Positions 8,813-18,821 of a stretch of DNA of 64,000 nucleotides are shown here, one piece after another. The notes below the pieces were generated by a model. The model was not told the origin of the DNA. It ran no database searches and worked only from the letters and a program-made list of their open reading frames with translations. The stretch's first letter is position 1; every line of letters starts with the position of its first letter. The position numbers and the translations under genes are program-made. Source of the DNA: Bacillota bacterium (GTDB lineage: Bacteria > Bacillota > Clostridia > Christensenellales > SZUA-584); the NCBI GenBank assembly GCA_023416745.1, contig JAEZHF010000031.1, forward strand, positions 1 through 64,000, given 5' to 3'.

Positions 8813-9459
8813 AAGTTTTTTTTGCCGCTGCTGCGCCCATTGATCTTGCTTTGGGCTGGTCAGACGGTATGTGGGAGGAGAAGCGCGAACGTATAGCACG
8901 CATGCGGCGGGATACCGACAAGGCGCTGGCGCTGACGGCCCACCGGCTGCTTTGCTATACGCTCAAAACCGTTTGCGGCTTTATGCCGCAGCCGGCCGAC
9001 TTTATGTTGGAGCCAAAGGGCAAGCCATATCTAAAGTCGGTGCCCGATGTCCACTTCAGCCTCAGCCATTCTGGTGGCATGGCCATGTGCGCGCTGCACG
9101 ACAGCCCTGTGGGGGTGGATATTGAGCAACGCCGCTCTGTGGGCGCAGGCGTGGCTGAACGCATCATGACGGCGGAGGAACTCTGTCTTTATACGGAGGC
9201 GCCAGACAGGCAGCTGTTTTTCTTTCAAATATGGACGCTCAAAGAGGCGTACGTAAAATTTCGGGGAGCGGGTCTGGGCATGTCGATGAGTTCGTTCTAT
9301 GCTTACCCGACCGGAAGCGGCGTCGCTACCGATACGGACTGTGAATTCTGGACGGGGCAACCCGCGCCGGGTTATCAGGCTGCGGTTTGTGCCAACAACG
9401 GGCTGCCTCCGCAGCTTTTGACAGTTGGTACCCGGCAGTTGTCTTTAATGAAAGTATAA
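8809..9459 (+). CDS. Sfp-type 4'-phosphopantetheinyl transferase
   Basis: 216 residues. Sfp-family motifs are clear: PDVHFSLSHSGG near residue 80, VGVDIEQ near residue 103 with the Mg-binding Asp and Glu, and WTLKEAYVKFRGAGLGM near residue 142. It converts apo carrier domains to holo form using CoA. Its likely targets are the discrete ACP and the two T domains of the adjacent NRPS. The start codon overlaps the ACP stop, so the two are translationally coupled. Confidence 0.9.
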   Translation: MKVFFAAAAPIDLALGWSDGMWEEKRERIARMRRDTDKALALTAHRLLCYTLKTVCGFMPQPADFMLEPKGKPYLKSVPDVHFSLSHSGGMAMCALHDSPVGVDIEQRRSVGAGVAERIMTAEELCLYTEAPDRQLFFFQIWTLKEAYVKFRGAGLGMSMSSFYAYPTGSGVATDTDCEFWTGQPAPGYQAAVCANNGLPPQLLTVGTRQLSLMKV

Positions 9460-9588
9460 AAACGGGAGAGTGGCAGCTTATATGATGCCTGAAACCGGAT
9501 ATTTATTTGTTTAATCAGGGATTTGTTTTCGAGCGGTTCATCGGGGCTTCCGGTAAACTCGCGTTAATTGGGGGGTAAATACAGCAAT

Positions 9589-12500
9589 ATGAACCAACAG
9601 AACATCCATTACACTCTGTCGCATCCTCAACTGCGTATTTGGTATGCGGAGATGCTGCACCCCGGTACCGGCATGTGGAACAATGCCGGTACGCTCAAGA
9701 TAAAAGGCCGTCTGGATTTACCACTGCTGGAGACGGCGCTTAACATAATGATGAGGGACTGCGACACGCTGCGTATCCGCATAGGTCAAAACGATGGGGT
9801 GCCGTATCAGTATGTAGCCGAGTATTCGTCTCTGACCGTCGACGTGATCGACTTTTCCGACCGTGGCGTGGAGAAGCTTTACGAATGGGACACTGTACAG
9901 ACTCACACGCCGATGCCGATGATCGACAGTAGCCTGTGTTATTTTGCGTTTCTGCGTTTGGGAGAAAACGAAGGCGGCATATATGCCAAATTCCATCACA
10001 TCATTTCCGACGCGCTGTCCATTGTCAGCTTTTCCAACCACCTAATGGGAGTATATCAGGCGCTGCTGGCCGGCCGCGAGCCGGAGCCGGTACGCGTCCG
10101 TTCCTATATTGATTACCTCAATGATGAACAGGCCTACCTTTCTTCTAAACGCTTTGAATACGACAGGGAGTTCTGGACAGAGTTGTTTAAACAGCTGCCA
10201 GAACCCACGGTTTTGAAGCAGAAGAAGACCAACCATTACGGACTCAAAGCGAAGCGCCGCACTCATGTGATACGCCCGCGGCTGTCCAGACAGATACGCG
10301 ATTACTGTGCGCAGACGGGCGTTACCGTCTATTCGCTATTTCTATCTGCCCTAGCGATATACATCAACCGAATCACCACGAAGAAGGACCTGGTCATCGG
10401 TTCACCGGTGGCTAACCGCACCACCGCGCAAGCTAAGGATATGTTCGGTATGTTTGTGAGTACGGTACCCATCCGTGTACAGACAGAGGACGAGATGTCG
10501 TTCAGAGATTTCGCACAGGAGGTGTCGGGCAGGTGGTTCTCCGCTTTGAAGCATCAGAAGTACCCGTACAACCTGCTGATGCAGGATCTGCGCGGTACGC
10601 ACAAAGGGCTGGAAGCGCTGTATGACGTAACGTTGTCGTACCAGATCGGAAAATTCGAAAAAAACGCAGATGCGTTTACGCTGGAAGGGCGCTGGCACTT
10701 CTCTGGCTGGCAGGAACCGTCGTTGTGCATTCACGTTAACGACCGCGAGGACGAAGGCCGTTTTGTTGTGGATTACGATCACCACACACCACTGTTCTCC
10801 GTCAAGGAGATCGAATTCATTCATGCACACCTCATCAATATCATCCGCGATGGTATTACCCGTCCGGACACACCGCTGTACATGCTCGATCTGATGTCGG
10901 ATGACGAGTATGAACGCGTCGTATACCAATTTAATGCCACCGAATGCATGTTCCCGCAGGGGGAAACGCTGCTGGATCTTTGGAACAGGCACTTAGCGCA
11001 GACAAACGGCAGCGATGTGGCTGTGATTTGCCGCGGAGAGTCCATGACGTACCGGCAGCTGGATGAGCGTTCATCCGCGATGGCACGGTACCTGCGGGAC
11101 AAGGGTGTGGTCGCCGATCAAAGTGTAGGTCTGCTGGTGAAGCGTACGATGGACTACCCTGTCGGTGTTCTGGCGATACTCAAGGCCGGAGGCGCGTTTG
11201 TGCCCATTGATGCGGACCTTCCGTCCGAACGGCTGGCGTATATACTAAAGGACTGCGGCGCCAAGCTGCTGCTGATGTCGCCCGACCTCATGGAAAAATT
11301 CTCTGTAGATGAAAGCGTCACCGTAGTTCCCACCGATATCATTCTGGAACCTGTGCACTGCCCCGAACCCGTCTGCGTGTTCAGGAACCTGGCCTATACG
11401 ATATACACCTCCGGTTCCACCGGACAGCCCAAGGGCGTGATGGTCGAACACCAGTCGATCGTTCATTTTGTTTACTCGCTCAGCCGCCTGTGGGATTTTT
11501 CCCCGGGCGCGCGGTTGCTGTGTGCCGCATCGATATCCTTCGACATCAGCGTTATGGAGCTCCTTCTGGCGATAATGAACGGTGCGGTGCTGGTGCTGGC
11601 GCAGGAACACGAAGTTTCCATACCGCGCAACATGGTGGAACTGATCCAGTCTGCCCAGGTCAATATGCTGTGTGTGACGCCGGGGCGCATGGAGCTTCTG
11701 CTGTCTGACAAGTTGGGCGCATCTTGTCTGCGTGATTTTCGTGAAATAGGAATGGGCGGTGACGTTCTTCCTGAAAAATTGCTGGCACAGGTTCAGCAGG
11801 CAACCAGTGCGCGCATTATCAATTTCTATGGCCCTACGGAGATCACGATTTGTTGTACCTGCACGGATGTTACCAACACCCGGGTGCCCAACATCGGCAA
11901 GCCGATGCATAATGTAAAGGCTTATATACTGGACGCACACAAAAACCCGGTGCCCATTGGCGTGCCGGGTGAATTGTACATCGGCGGGCGTGGCGTGGCA
12001 AGAGGCTATATCAATAAGCCGGAGCTAACATCGGAACGATTTGTGAGAGATCCCTTTCGGCCGGGAGAAACGTTGTATAGGACGGGAGACCTGGTGCGCT
12101 GGTATCCGCTGGGAGAAATCGAATTTCTGGGGCGTATCGATCAGCAGGTCAAGATACGAGGCTTCCGAATCGAATTGGCAGAGATTGAAAACCGGCTGCT
12201 GCAGGTTCCGGGCGTTGCCGCATGCGCCGTCACAGACAGGGACGATGCGGACGGGCGCAAGTTTCTGTGCGCCTATCTGGTCGGCAATCCGCCGGTCAAA
12301 GCGGTACTTCGGGCTCATCTGCTGCGCGATTTGCCCGCATATATGGTGCCATCATGGTTTGTGATGGTAAACAGCCTGCCGTATAACACCAGCGGCAAGG
12401 TGGCTCGAAGCCTTCTGCCCGACCCGCTTGAGACCCATGAAGCGCTGGTCGACGATTATGTGCCGCCGAAGACCGCTACGGAGATCATGCTGGCAAAGAT

Positions 12501-15500
12501 ATGGAGCGCTGTGCTGAACGTTAAAACCATTGGACGTAATGACAGCTTCTTTGATATCGGCGGCGATTCACTCAGTATCGTGCGCGTGCTGGCGCAGGTG
12601 CAACTGCATTTTTCAGTGGAGCTGCGTCTGGAGGACGTGAACCTCTCGCCTTACCTTAAAGACTTTGCGTCACTGATCGACTCGGCTGAGGCGCAGGATT
12701 ACCGCCAGATACGGCCCATACCCGAACGTAAATATTACCCGGTGTCGTCCGCACAGCAGCGCATGTGGGTGCTCTCGCAGACGGAGAGATCAGTGACATA
12801 CAATATGCCTACCGCTTTTGTGCTGCCGGACAAGCCGGATTCACAGCGGCTTGGCAATGCGTTTGAAAAGCTTATTGCACGCCATGAGGTACTGCGTACC
12901 CGGTTTGTGCTGAAGGATGGCGAGCTGCACCAGCAGGTGGAAAAAAACACCTCGTTTATGCTGGAGCAGCTTACCTGTGAGCCGAGGCAATTAAAGGCGG
13001 TGCTCAAATCCCTCGTCAAGCCGTTCAACATGGAGCAGGCCCCGTTGCTGCGCGCGGCGTTGATCGACATTGGCAGCAACCATTTGCTTTTCATCGATTC
13101 CCATCACAGCATCAGCGACGCACGGTCGACGGAGGTGCTGATGGGGGAACTGGCGGCACTGTATGCGGGCAAGGCGCTAGCCCCGCTGGCGCTGCAATAC
13201 AAGGACTATGCCGTCTGGCAGCGTGAATCGGCCGAAACCGACACGATGCAGCGCCAGCGCGAATACTGGAAAAGCATACTGGAGGGTGAGCTGCCCATGC
13301 TGGGCCTGCATACCGACAGACCGCGTCCGCCGCAGCAGCGGTTTGAGGGTGCGAGGCACGGCTTTGAGCTGCCGCCGCAGACTATGGAAAAGCTGCGTGA
13401 TTTTGCCGCTCGCCACGGCGGAACGTTGTTCATGGCGGTGCTTGCGGTGTACAACGTGCTGCTGTCCCGCTATACCGGGCAGGAGGACATCATCGTGGGA
13501 ACACCGGTGGCAGGCCGTTCGCGCCCTGAACTTCAGGATATGGCCGGTGTGTTCATCAATACGATACCGCTGCGGAGTTATCCGAAGGGAAATCTCAGCT
13601 TCGCGAATTACTTTGATGCACTCAAAACCGGTGTATTTTCGGCATTGAGCAATGCGGACTATCCGTTTGAGCAATTGGTCACTGATCTGAAGCTTCCGCG
13701 GGATTTGTCGCGCAACCCCGTATTCGATACGATGCTGATACAGCTTAAGTCGGACTTTCAGCCTCCGCTTCCCGGCGCAAGTTTCTATCCCTTTGATCCC
13801 GGTGTCTCAAAGCTGGATCTGACACTGGAGGTGTGTGAGCGCGATGGGCTGCAATGCCAGTTCGAATATAACACGCGGCTGTTTAAGAAGACGAGAATCC
13901 AGCGCATGGCAGCGCACTTTTGCCGACTAGTCGAGCTGCTGGCAGAAGAACCAGATACACACCTGGCCGATGCACCCATGCTGACTCAGGACGAACTGTG
14001 GCTGGTGACTCAAGGCTTTAACCAAACGGAGCGCCTGTTGGACAGGGACCGCACTGTGCAGTCCGTATTTGAAGAGATGTCAGTGCAAAATGCAGATAAA
14101 ACAGCGGTGATATCAGAGGGCGTTTCGCTGACTTTCCGGGAACTGAACGAGCGAGCAAACCGCTTTGCACATCTGCTGCGCGATATGGGGGCGGGCCGAA
14201 ATACGGTGGTGGCACTGTGCATGCGGCGCTGCACAGACCTGATGGCCGCGCTGTTTGGAGTACTGAAGTCGGGCGGTGCTTACCTGCCGCTGGACGTGGC
14301 GTATCCGGTGGAGCGGCTCAAGTTCATGTTGTCTGACAGCGGCGCGCGTATACTGCTGACCGACGGTTCGGTGGATGTGCCTTTTGAAGGGGAGACGGTA
14401 CATGTAAAGGACGTGGCAAACAGCGGCCCATGCAGCAACCTTCCGCCCGTTGACCGCCCTGAGGATACTGCATACGTGATATACACCTCGGGCTCCACCG
14501 GCCTGCCCAAGGGAGCGGTTCTGCACCGGCGCGGACTGCTGAATTTTTATGAGGGTGTCAGAGACGTGGTGAACTATGTGCCGGAACAGACGAGTGCTTC
14601 CGTTACGACCGTCTCCTTCGACATATTCGTCTGCGACGCGCTGCTGCCGCTGCTGTACGGCAGCACGCTGGTGCTTTGTACCGAAGAGGAGCTGCGGCAG
14701 GCTCATCTGCTGGCTGCACTCATCGAAAAGCATGATGTGAAGTTCATCCAGTTCACGCCGGCGCGTATGCGGGTGATGATGGACAGCGCCGCCTTCCGCG
14801 GCGCAATGGGGCGCCATATTGAGAAGATCATGCTTGGCGGCGAGCCAATTCCCGAATCGCTGCTGCGGCTGCTGAAGAAATATACGGGCGCGCGGATCGT
14901 GAACGCCTACGGTCCAACTGAGGCTACGGTGTATTCGTCGTTCATGGACCTTACACACACTGATCATGTAACGATAGGGCATCCTATCTGCAACATGCGT
15001 ATGTATGTTTTGGATAGAAACCGTCGGCCTGTTCCGGTAGGAGTTCTGGGTGAGGGCTACATCAGCGGCGTCGGCGTGGCAGCGGGATATTTGAACCGTG
15101 AGGAGCTGAACAAGAAGACATTTTTGCCTGACCCATTCTGGCCGGGGCACACGATGTACAAGACGGGCGACGTTTGCGTATTTCTGGAGGACGGTGACGT
15201 GGAGATGTGCGGCCGGGTGGACCACCAGATCAAGATACGCGGCCTGAGGATTGAGCTGGGCGAGATAGAAGCAGCGATGCGCCAATTCAAGGGTATTGAA
15301 GAAGCGGTGGTCAAGGACTGGGGTGAGTGTGCGAACAAATACCTCTGCGGCTATTACGCAATGAGCGAGCCGGTGAGCGAAGAGGCGCTGCGTGCGTATC
15401 TGGGTAAGAAGCTGCCGTCCTATATGATACCTTCATGGTTTGTCGGTATGTTCGAGTTGCCCACAACGCTGAACGGTAAGGTCGACCGCAAGCTGCTGGG

Positions 15501-16974
15501 CGAGCCAGACAGGACAGGGACATCCGGTAAGGCAGCCCCGACAGGCAAGCTGACAAGCAATGAAAAGAAGATGGCACGTGTGTGGGCGCGTATACTCAAA
15601 ACGGAGGCTATCGGGCCGGACTCCAATTTCTTTGCGCTAGGCGGAGACTCACTGGGCGTGATCAAGGTGCAGGCCGCAGTGTTGCAATATGGCTGGGGCA
15701 TTCGCACACGGGATTTTTATGAGCAAGAAACTCTGCGCAAGATATGTCAGCGGTTGGGCAAAACGCAGGCCCAGCAGCTGCGTCCCGAAAAGGTGTATCA
15801 GCGCATAGAAGGCATGCGCGGCGTACCGGTGCGTGAATATGCGCATCTTCAGCCGCCTGTCATGAAACGTGTGCTTCTGACAGGTGCGACCGGTTATCTG
15901 GGAGCGTTGCTGCTTGCGGAGCTCGCCGAAAAGCCGGGCACGATTGTATACTGCGTGGTGCGCGGTGCGAGCGACGCGGCATGCGGCAAATATTTGCGCG
16001 ATGTCCTCGCGTTCTATTTTGGTGACTGCTCTGGCATCATGAAAAAGGCTGTGCCGCTGCGCGGCGATATCACACGCGATAAACTGGGCCTTTCCGACGC
16101 GGACTGGAACAAAGCCATGTCGGCGGACACCATCATTCACAGCGCTGCCATCACCGACCATATCGGCAGCGCGGATGTGTTCGACCGTATTAACGTGGAT
16201 GGCACTGCACACGTGATTGCTCTTGCCAAGGCGTCAGGCGCGGCGCTACTGCACGTTTCCACCGAAAGCGTTTCGGGAACGGTGTTTACGGACGACGCAT
16301 CCCGCACCGGTGAGTTCACAGAAAAGGATTATTATATCGGACAGAATTACGCGGATAATGAGTATGTGCGCAGTAAGTTTCTCGCAGAACTGCTGGTGTT
16401 GGATGCGCTGGCGGACGGTGTGAACGCGCGCATATTCCGCGTGGGTACGCTCACGGCTACAATGGACGGACGGTTCCAGCTGAGAACGGAGAAGAATGCG
16501 TTCGCGAACCGGCTTAAAGCCATCACCGCGCTGGGCATGGTACCGATGGGGCTGCTGGGGGCAAGAGTGGAGATGACACCGGCAGATGTATGCGCCAAGG
16601 CAATTATTGCGCTGGCACTAATGCCCGACGAGAAACTTCCGATATATCATGTGTATAATACCAACCTGCTGACAGGCGGCGAGCTTGTGGGGCTTTTGGA
16701 GCAATGCGGCTATCGAGTCACTGTGGTGACCGATAAAGAATTCACTGCGCAAATGAGTGCATTGAGCCGGCGGGGGAAGCTGGATATGCTGACGGGGTTG
16801 ATGGAAGAGCTTAGTCCCGACCACCGGGCGACTGCTGTTAAGATCACGTCGCAGGCCACTGAGGCCAGGCTCCGTGAAGCAGGATTGATTTGGCCGGTGA
16901 TCGGCAAGCCATATATCAGGCAATTCATGGGTGCTGTTGGCGGGCTGCACATCGAAGGGAGTCTGGAGGAGTAA
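9589..16974 (+). CDS. Dimodular NRPS with terminal reductase, C-A-T-C-A-T-R
   Basis: About 2461 residues from ATG 9589 (TTG 9568 would add seven; GGGGGG lies between them). Domains: starter C with HHIISDA near residue 134; A1 with YTSGSTGQPKG near 604; T1 with FFDIGGDSL near 990; C2 with HHSISDA near 1171; A2 with YTSGSTGLPKG near 1632; T2 with FFALGGDSL near 2017; then a Rossmann reductase with GATGYLG near 2099 and the YVRSK Tyr/Lys pair near 2258. All catalytic motifs are present; there is no thioesterase, epimerase or methyltransferase. By family logic the peptide leaves as an aldehyde (or alcohol) by NAD(P)H reduction. A first C domain plus acyl ligase and ACP implies N-acylation. Manual reading of the specificity codes gave no known match, so the amino acids are not called. 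Confidence 0.93.
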   Translation: MNQQNIHYTLSHPQLRIWYAEMLHPGTGMWNNAGTLKIKGRLDLPLLETALNIMMRDCDTLRIRIGQNDGVPYQYVAEYSSLTVDVIDFSDRGVEKLYEWDTVQTHTPMPMIDSSLCYFAFLRLGENEGGIYAKFHHIISDALSIVSFSNHLMGVYQALLAGREPEPVRVRSYIDYLNDEQAYLSSKRFEYDREFWTELFKQLPEPTVLKQKKTNHYGLKAKRRTHVIRPRLSRQIRDYCAQTGVTVYSLFLSALAIYINRITTKKDLVIGSPVANRTTAQAKDMFGMFVSTVPIRVQTEDEMSFRDFAQEVSGRWFSALKHQKYPYNLLMQDLRGTHKGLEALYDVTLSYQIGKFEKNADAFTLEGRWHFSGWQEPSLCIHVNDREDEGRFVVDYDHHTPLFSVKEIEFIHAHLINIIRDGITRPDTPLYMLDLMSDDEYERVVYQFNATECMFPQGETLLDLWNRHLAQTNGSDVAVICRGESMTYRQLDERSSAMARYLRDKGVVADQSVGLLVKRTMDYPVGVLAILKAGGAFVPIDADLPSERLAYILKDCGAKLLLMSPDLMEKFSVDESVTVVPTDIILEPVHCPEPVCVFRNLAYTIYTSGSTGQPKGVMVEHQSIVHFVYSLSRLWDFSPGARLLCAASISFDISVMELLLAIMNGAVLVLAQEHEVSIPRNMVELIQSAQVNMLCVTPGRMELLLSDKLGASCLRDFREIGMGGDVLPEKLLAQVQQATSARIINFYGPTEITICCTCTDVTNTRVPNIGKPMHNVKAYILDAHKNPVPIGVPGELYIGGRGVARGYINKPELTSERFVRDPFRPGETLYRTGDLVRWYPLGEIEFLGRIDQQVKIRGFRIELAEIENRLLQVPGVAACAVTDRDDADGRKFLCAYLVGNPPVKAVLRAHLLRDLPAYMVPSWFVMVNSLPYNTSGKVARSLLPDPLETHEALVDDYVPPKTATEIMLAKIWSAVLNVKTIGRNDSFFDIGGDSLSIVRVLAQVQLHFSVELRLEDVNLSPYLKDFASLIDSAEAQDYRQIRPIPERKYYPVSSAQQRMWVLSQTERSVTYNMPTAFVLPDKPDSQRLGNAFEKLIARHEVLRTRFVLKDGELHQQVEKNTSFMLEQLTCEPRQLKAVLKSLVKPFNMEQAPLLRAALIDIGSNHLLFIDSHHSISDARSTEVLMGELAALYAGKALAPLALQYKDYAVWQRESAETDTMQRQREYWKSILEGELPMLGLHTDRPRPPQQRFEGARHGFELPPQTMEKLRDFAARHGGTLFMAVLAVYNVLLSRYTGQEDIIVGTPVAGRSRPELQDMAGVFINTIPLRSYPKGNLSFANYFDALKTGVFSALSNADYPFEQLVTDLKLPRDLSRNPVFDTMLIQLKSDFQPPLPGASFYPFDPGVSKLDLTLEVCERDGLQCQFEYNTRLFKKTRIQRMAAHFCRLVELLAEEPDTHLADAPMLTQDELWLVTQGFNQTERLLDRDRTVQSVFEEMSVQNADKTAVISEGVSLTFRELNERANRFAHLLRDMGAGRNTVVALCMRRCTDLMAALFGVLKSGGAYLPLDVAYPVERLKFMLSDSGARILLTDGSVDVPFEGETVHVKDVANSGPCSNLPPVDRPEDTAYVIYTSGSTGLPKGAVLHRRGLLNFYEGVRDVVNYVPEQTSASVTTVSFDIFVCDALLPLLYGSTLVLCTEEELRQAHLLAALIEKHDVKFIQFTPARMRVMMDSAAFRGAMGRHIEKIMLGGEPIPESLLRLLKKYTGARIVNAYGPTEATVYSSFMDLTHTDHVTIGHPICNMRMYVLDRNRRPVPVGVLGEGYISGVGVAAGYLNREELNKKTFLPDPFWPGHTMYKTGDVCVFLEDGDVEMCGRVDHQIKIRGLRIELGEIEAAMRQFKGIEEAVVKDWGECANKYLCGYYAMSEPVSEEALRAYLGKKLPSYMIPSWFVGMFELPTTLNGKVDRKLLGEPDRTGTSGKAAPTGKLTSNEKKMARVWARILKTEAIGPDSNFFALGGDSLGVIKVQAAVLQYGWGIRTRDFYEQETLRKICQRLGKTQAQQLRPEKVYQRIEGMRGVPVREYAHLQPPVMKRVLLTGATGYLGALLLAELAEKPGTIVYCVVRGASDAACGKYLRDVLAFYFGDCSGIMKKAVPLRGDITRDKLGLSDADWNKAMSADTIIHSAAITDHIGSADVFDRINVDGTAHVIALAKASGAALLHVSTESVSGTVFTDDASRTGEFTEKDYYIGQNYADNEYVRSKFLAELLVLDALADGVNARIFRVGTLTATMDGRFQLRTEKNAFANRLKAITALGMVPMGLLGARVEMTPADVCAKAIIALALMPDEKLPIYHVYNTNLLTGGELVGLLEQCGYRVTVVTDKEFTAQMSALSRRGKLDMLTGLMEELSPDHRATAVKITSQATEARLREAGLIWPVIGKPYIRQFMGAVGGLHIEGSLEE

Positions 16975-18821
16975 TGGAACTGGAGCTGGGGTTCTATACA
17001 ACATGTTTTTCGATACTGGTGTTGTTCATCATGTTTGTCTACTTGTTGTTGGCGAAAAGCAAGAAACAACTCCATTACGTGTTTATACTCATCGTCATCG
17101 AGGTTTTCATCTGGGCGGGTGCTGTTATCGCGCGCGGACTGTCCAGCGGGAATCCAATAATGCTGGTGCTTTGGGAGAATATTACTTATATCGGCTTGGC
17201 AATGGTACCGGTCAGCTTGATTATTTTGGCAAGGGCTTATTCGGGCAAAGGGCTTACAAAGAAATATTTGCTGCTGTGCATCATACCACTCATCACACAG
17301 GTGATGGCATGGACGAACGACCTGCACGGTTTTTTCTATGAAGCCTATGCTGGTGTGAACGGAAGCCTGGTGAACGTTCCAGGGCTCTACTTTTACTTCC
17401 ATGCAGCTTATTCATATGTTTGTCTGGTAGTTGGTTTCAGCTATCTTGGCTATTTTGCTATCAAAAGCCGAGGGCTGTTTTCTATACAGGCACTGCTGAT
17501 CATTATCGGCAGCATCATTCCGTTTGTTGCAAATATTTGCTATACACTTGGAGTAGCAGGGTTTGACGTCTATTCAACACCCATCGGGTTTGGTGCCATG
17601 CTGGTGTTCTATCTGTTTGCGATGTTCCGGTTTAACCTGCTTAAAGTGTCGCCTATCGCACTGCAGACGGTGATCAACCGCATCTCCGACAGCTTCATTG
17701 TGGTGGATATGGACATGAACATCATCGAGTTTAACAAGACCTATGTCGATAATTTCCATTACTTTTCCGGCTTGCAGCGCGGCGAGAATTTCTATACAAT
17801 ACTCAATGAGGGTGATCGATCTAATCTGAGCGCTGATCAATACCGCGAGCTGATCATCAGCACCTCCGAGGCTGGGTCAACACTGGTCAAAGACATTGAG
17901 GTGGAAACAGACGGTTCAAAGCAGTATTACACTGTGGAGTTTACGCCCATCATACAGTGGGAGCGTTGCAGCGCCGTGATTTTGCTGTTCAAGAACATTA
18001 CGCAGCATATCAAGGACATGATCAAGATCCAGGATAATCAGGCCATTTTGCTGGAGCGTGAGCGCCTCGCGTCGCTGGGACAGCTGATCGGCGGTATCGC
18101 TCATAACCTAAAAACGCCCATCATGTCCGTTGCGGGCGGTATCGACCAGGTGGCGTGGCTGGTTCAGGAATACGCTGCTTCCGTGAGTGACCCCGAGGTA
18201 ACAGCGGAGGACCATGCCGAAATTGCCGGCGAGATGCAGAAATGGTTGGGACGTATGAAGATGCATATGGGCTATATGTCCGATATCATATCGACAGTTA
18301 AGGACCAGGCCACCACGTTCACTAACACCGATCAGACATGGTTTACGCTGGATGAGCTCATCAAACGTGTCAAGATATTGATGCAGCACGAGATTGTCAA
18401 AAATAAGTGCCACTATAAGCAGGATATACAGGTGGATACGGAGCTGCGCATCGGCGGCGATGTCAACAGTATGGTACAGATACTGGACAACATCATCGTG
18501 AACGCAATACAGGCGTACGACGGGCAGGGCGGTGACATCATACTGAAGATCACTCGTGAAGCAAATACACTGGTGATGGCGCTGTGCGACTTCGGAAAAG
18601 GCATCGATGAAAAAGTTAAGGACCGCATATTTAAGGAAATGGTAACAACAAAGGGCAAGCATGGCACAGGGCTGGGGCTGTATATGTCGTACAGCACGAT
18701 AAAGGGCATGTTCAGAGGCAACATGTGGTTCGAATCGAGCTCAGGACAGGGAACAAAGTTCTATATTCAGCTGCCGCTTCTGCCCGCTGAGCACGCATCG
18801 GAGGATGACCAAATTGCGTAA
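16974..18821 (+). CDS. Sensor histidine kinase with 7TM-type input and PAS domain
   Basis: 615 residues from ATG 16974, whose A is the last base of the NRPS stop (TAATG). The longer open frame from 16890 lies inside the NRPS and is not used. Residues 1-225 form about seven hydrophobic segments typical of the histidine kinase N-terminal 7TM region. A PAS domain follows (~225-345), then a HisKA-like segment with GGIAHNLKTPIMS near 380, where His is the phosphoacceptor. The HATPase has N-box DNIIVNAIQAY near 502, DFGKGI and GTGLGLYM near 563. It partners with the response regulator that overlaps its 3' end. The start coupling to the NRPS strongly suggests a role in that pathway, perhaps sensing the product. 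Confidence 0.9.
   Translation: MELELGFYTTCFSILVLFIMFVYLLLAKSKKQLHYVFILIVIEVFIWAGAVIARGLSSGNPIMLVLWENITYIGLAMVPVSLIILARAYSGKGLTKKYLLLCIIPLITQVMAWTNDLHGFFYEAYAGVNGSLVNVPGLYFYFHAAYSYVCLVVGFSYLGYFAIKSRGLFSIQALLIIIGSIIPFVANICYTLGVAGFDVYSTPIGFGAMLVFYLFAMFRFNLLKVSPIALQTVINRISDSFIVVDMDMNIIEFNKTYVDNFHYFSGLQRGENFYTILNEGDRSNLSADQYRELIISTSEAGSTLVKDIEVETDGSKQYYTVEFTPIIQWERCSAVILLFKNITQHIKDMIKIQDNQAILLERERLASLGQLIGGIAHNLKTPIMSVAGGIDQVAWLVQEYAASVSDPEVTAEDHAEIAGEMQKWLGRMKMHMGYMSDIISTVKDQATTFTNTDQTWFTLDELIKRVKILMQHEIVKNKCHYKQDIQVDTELRIGGDVNSMVQILDNIIVNAIQAYDGQGGDIILKITREANTLVMALCDFGKGIDEKVKDRIFKEMVTTKGKHGTGLGLYMSYSTIKGMFRGNMWFESSSGQGTKFYIQLPLLPAEHASEDDQIA

Noticed and set aside
14113..15285. 390-codon antisense open frame inside the NRPS
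   Set aside because: It is the reverse-strand shadow of the second A domain in GC-rich DNA. The NRPS frame has all motifs intact and the antisense product has none.
16890..16973. Longer start for the histidine kinase within the NRPS
   Set aside because: It lacks a ribosome site and would overlap the NRPS reductase. ATG 16974 gives the expected membrane start right after GGAGG-like sequence.
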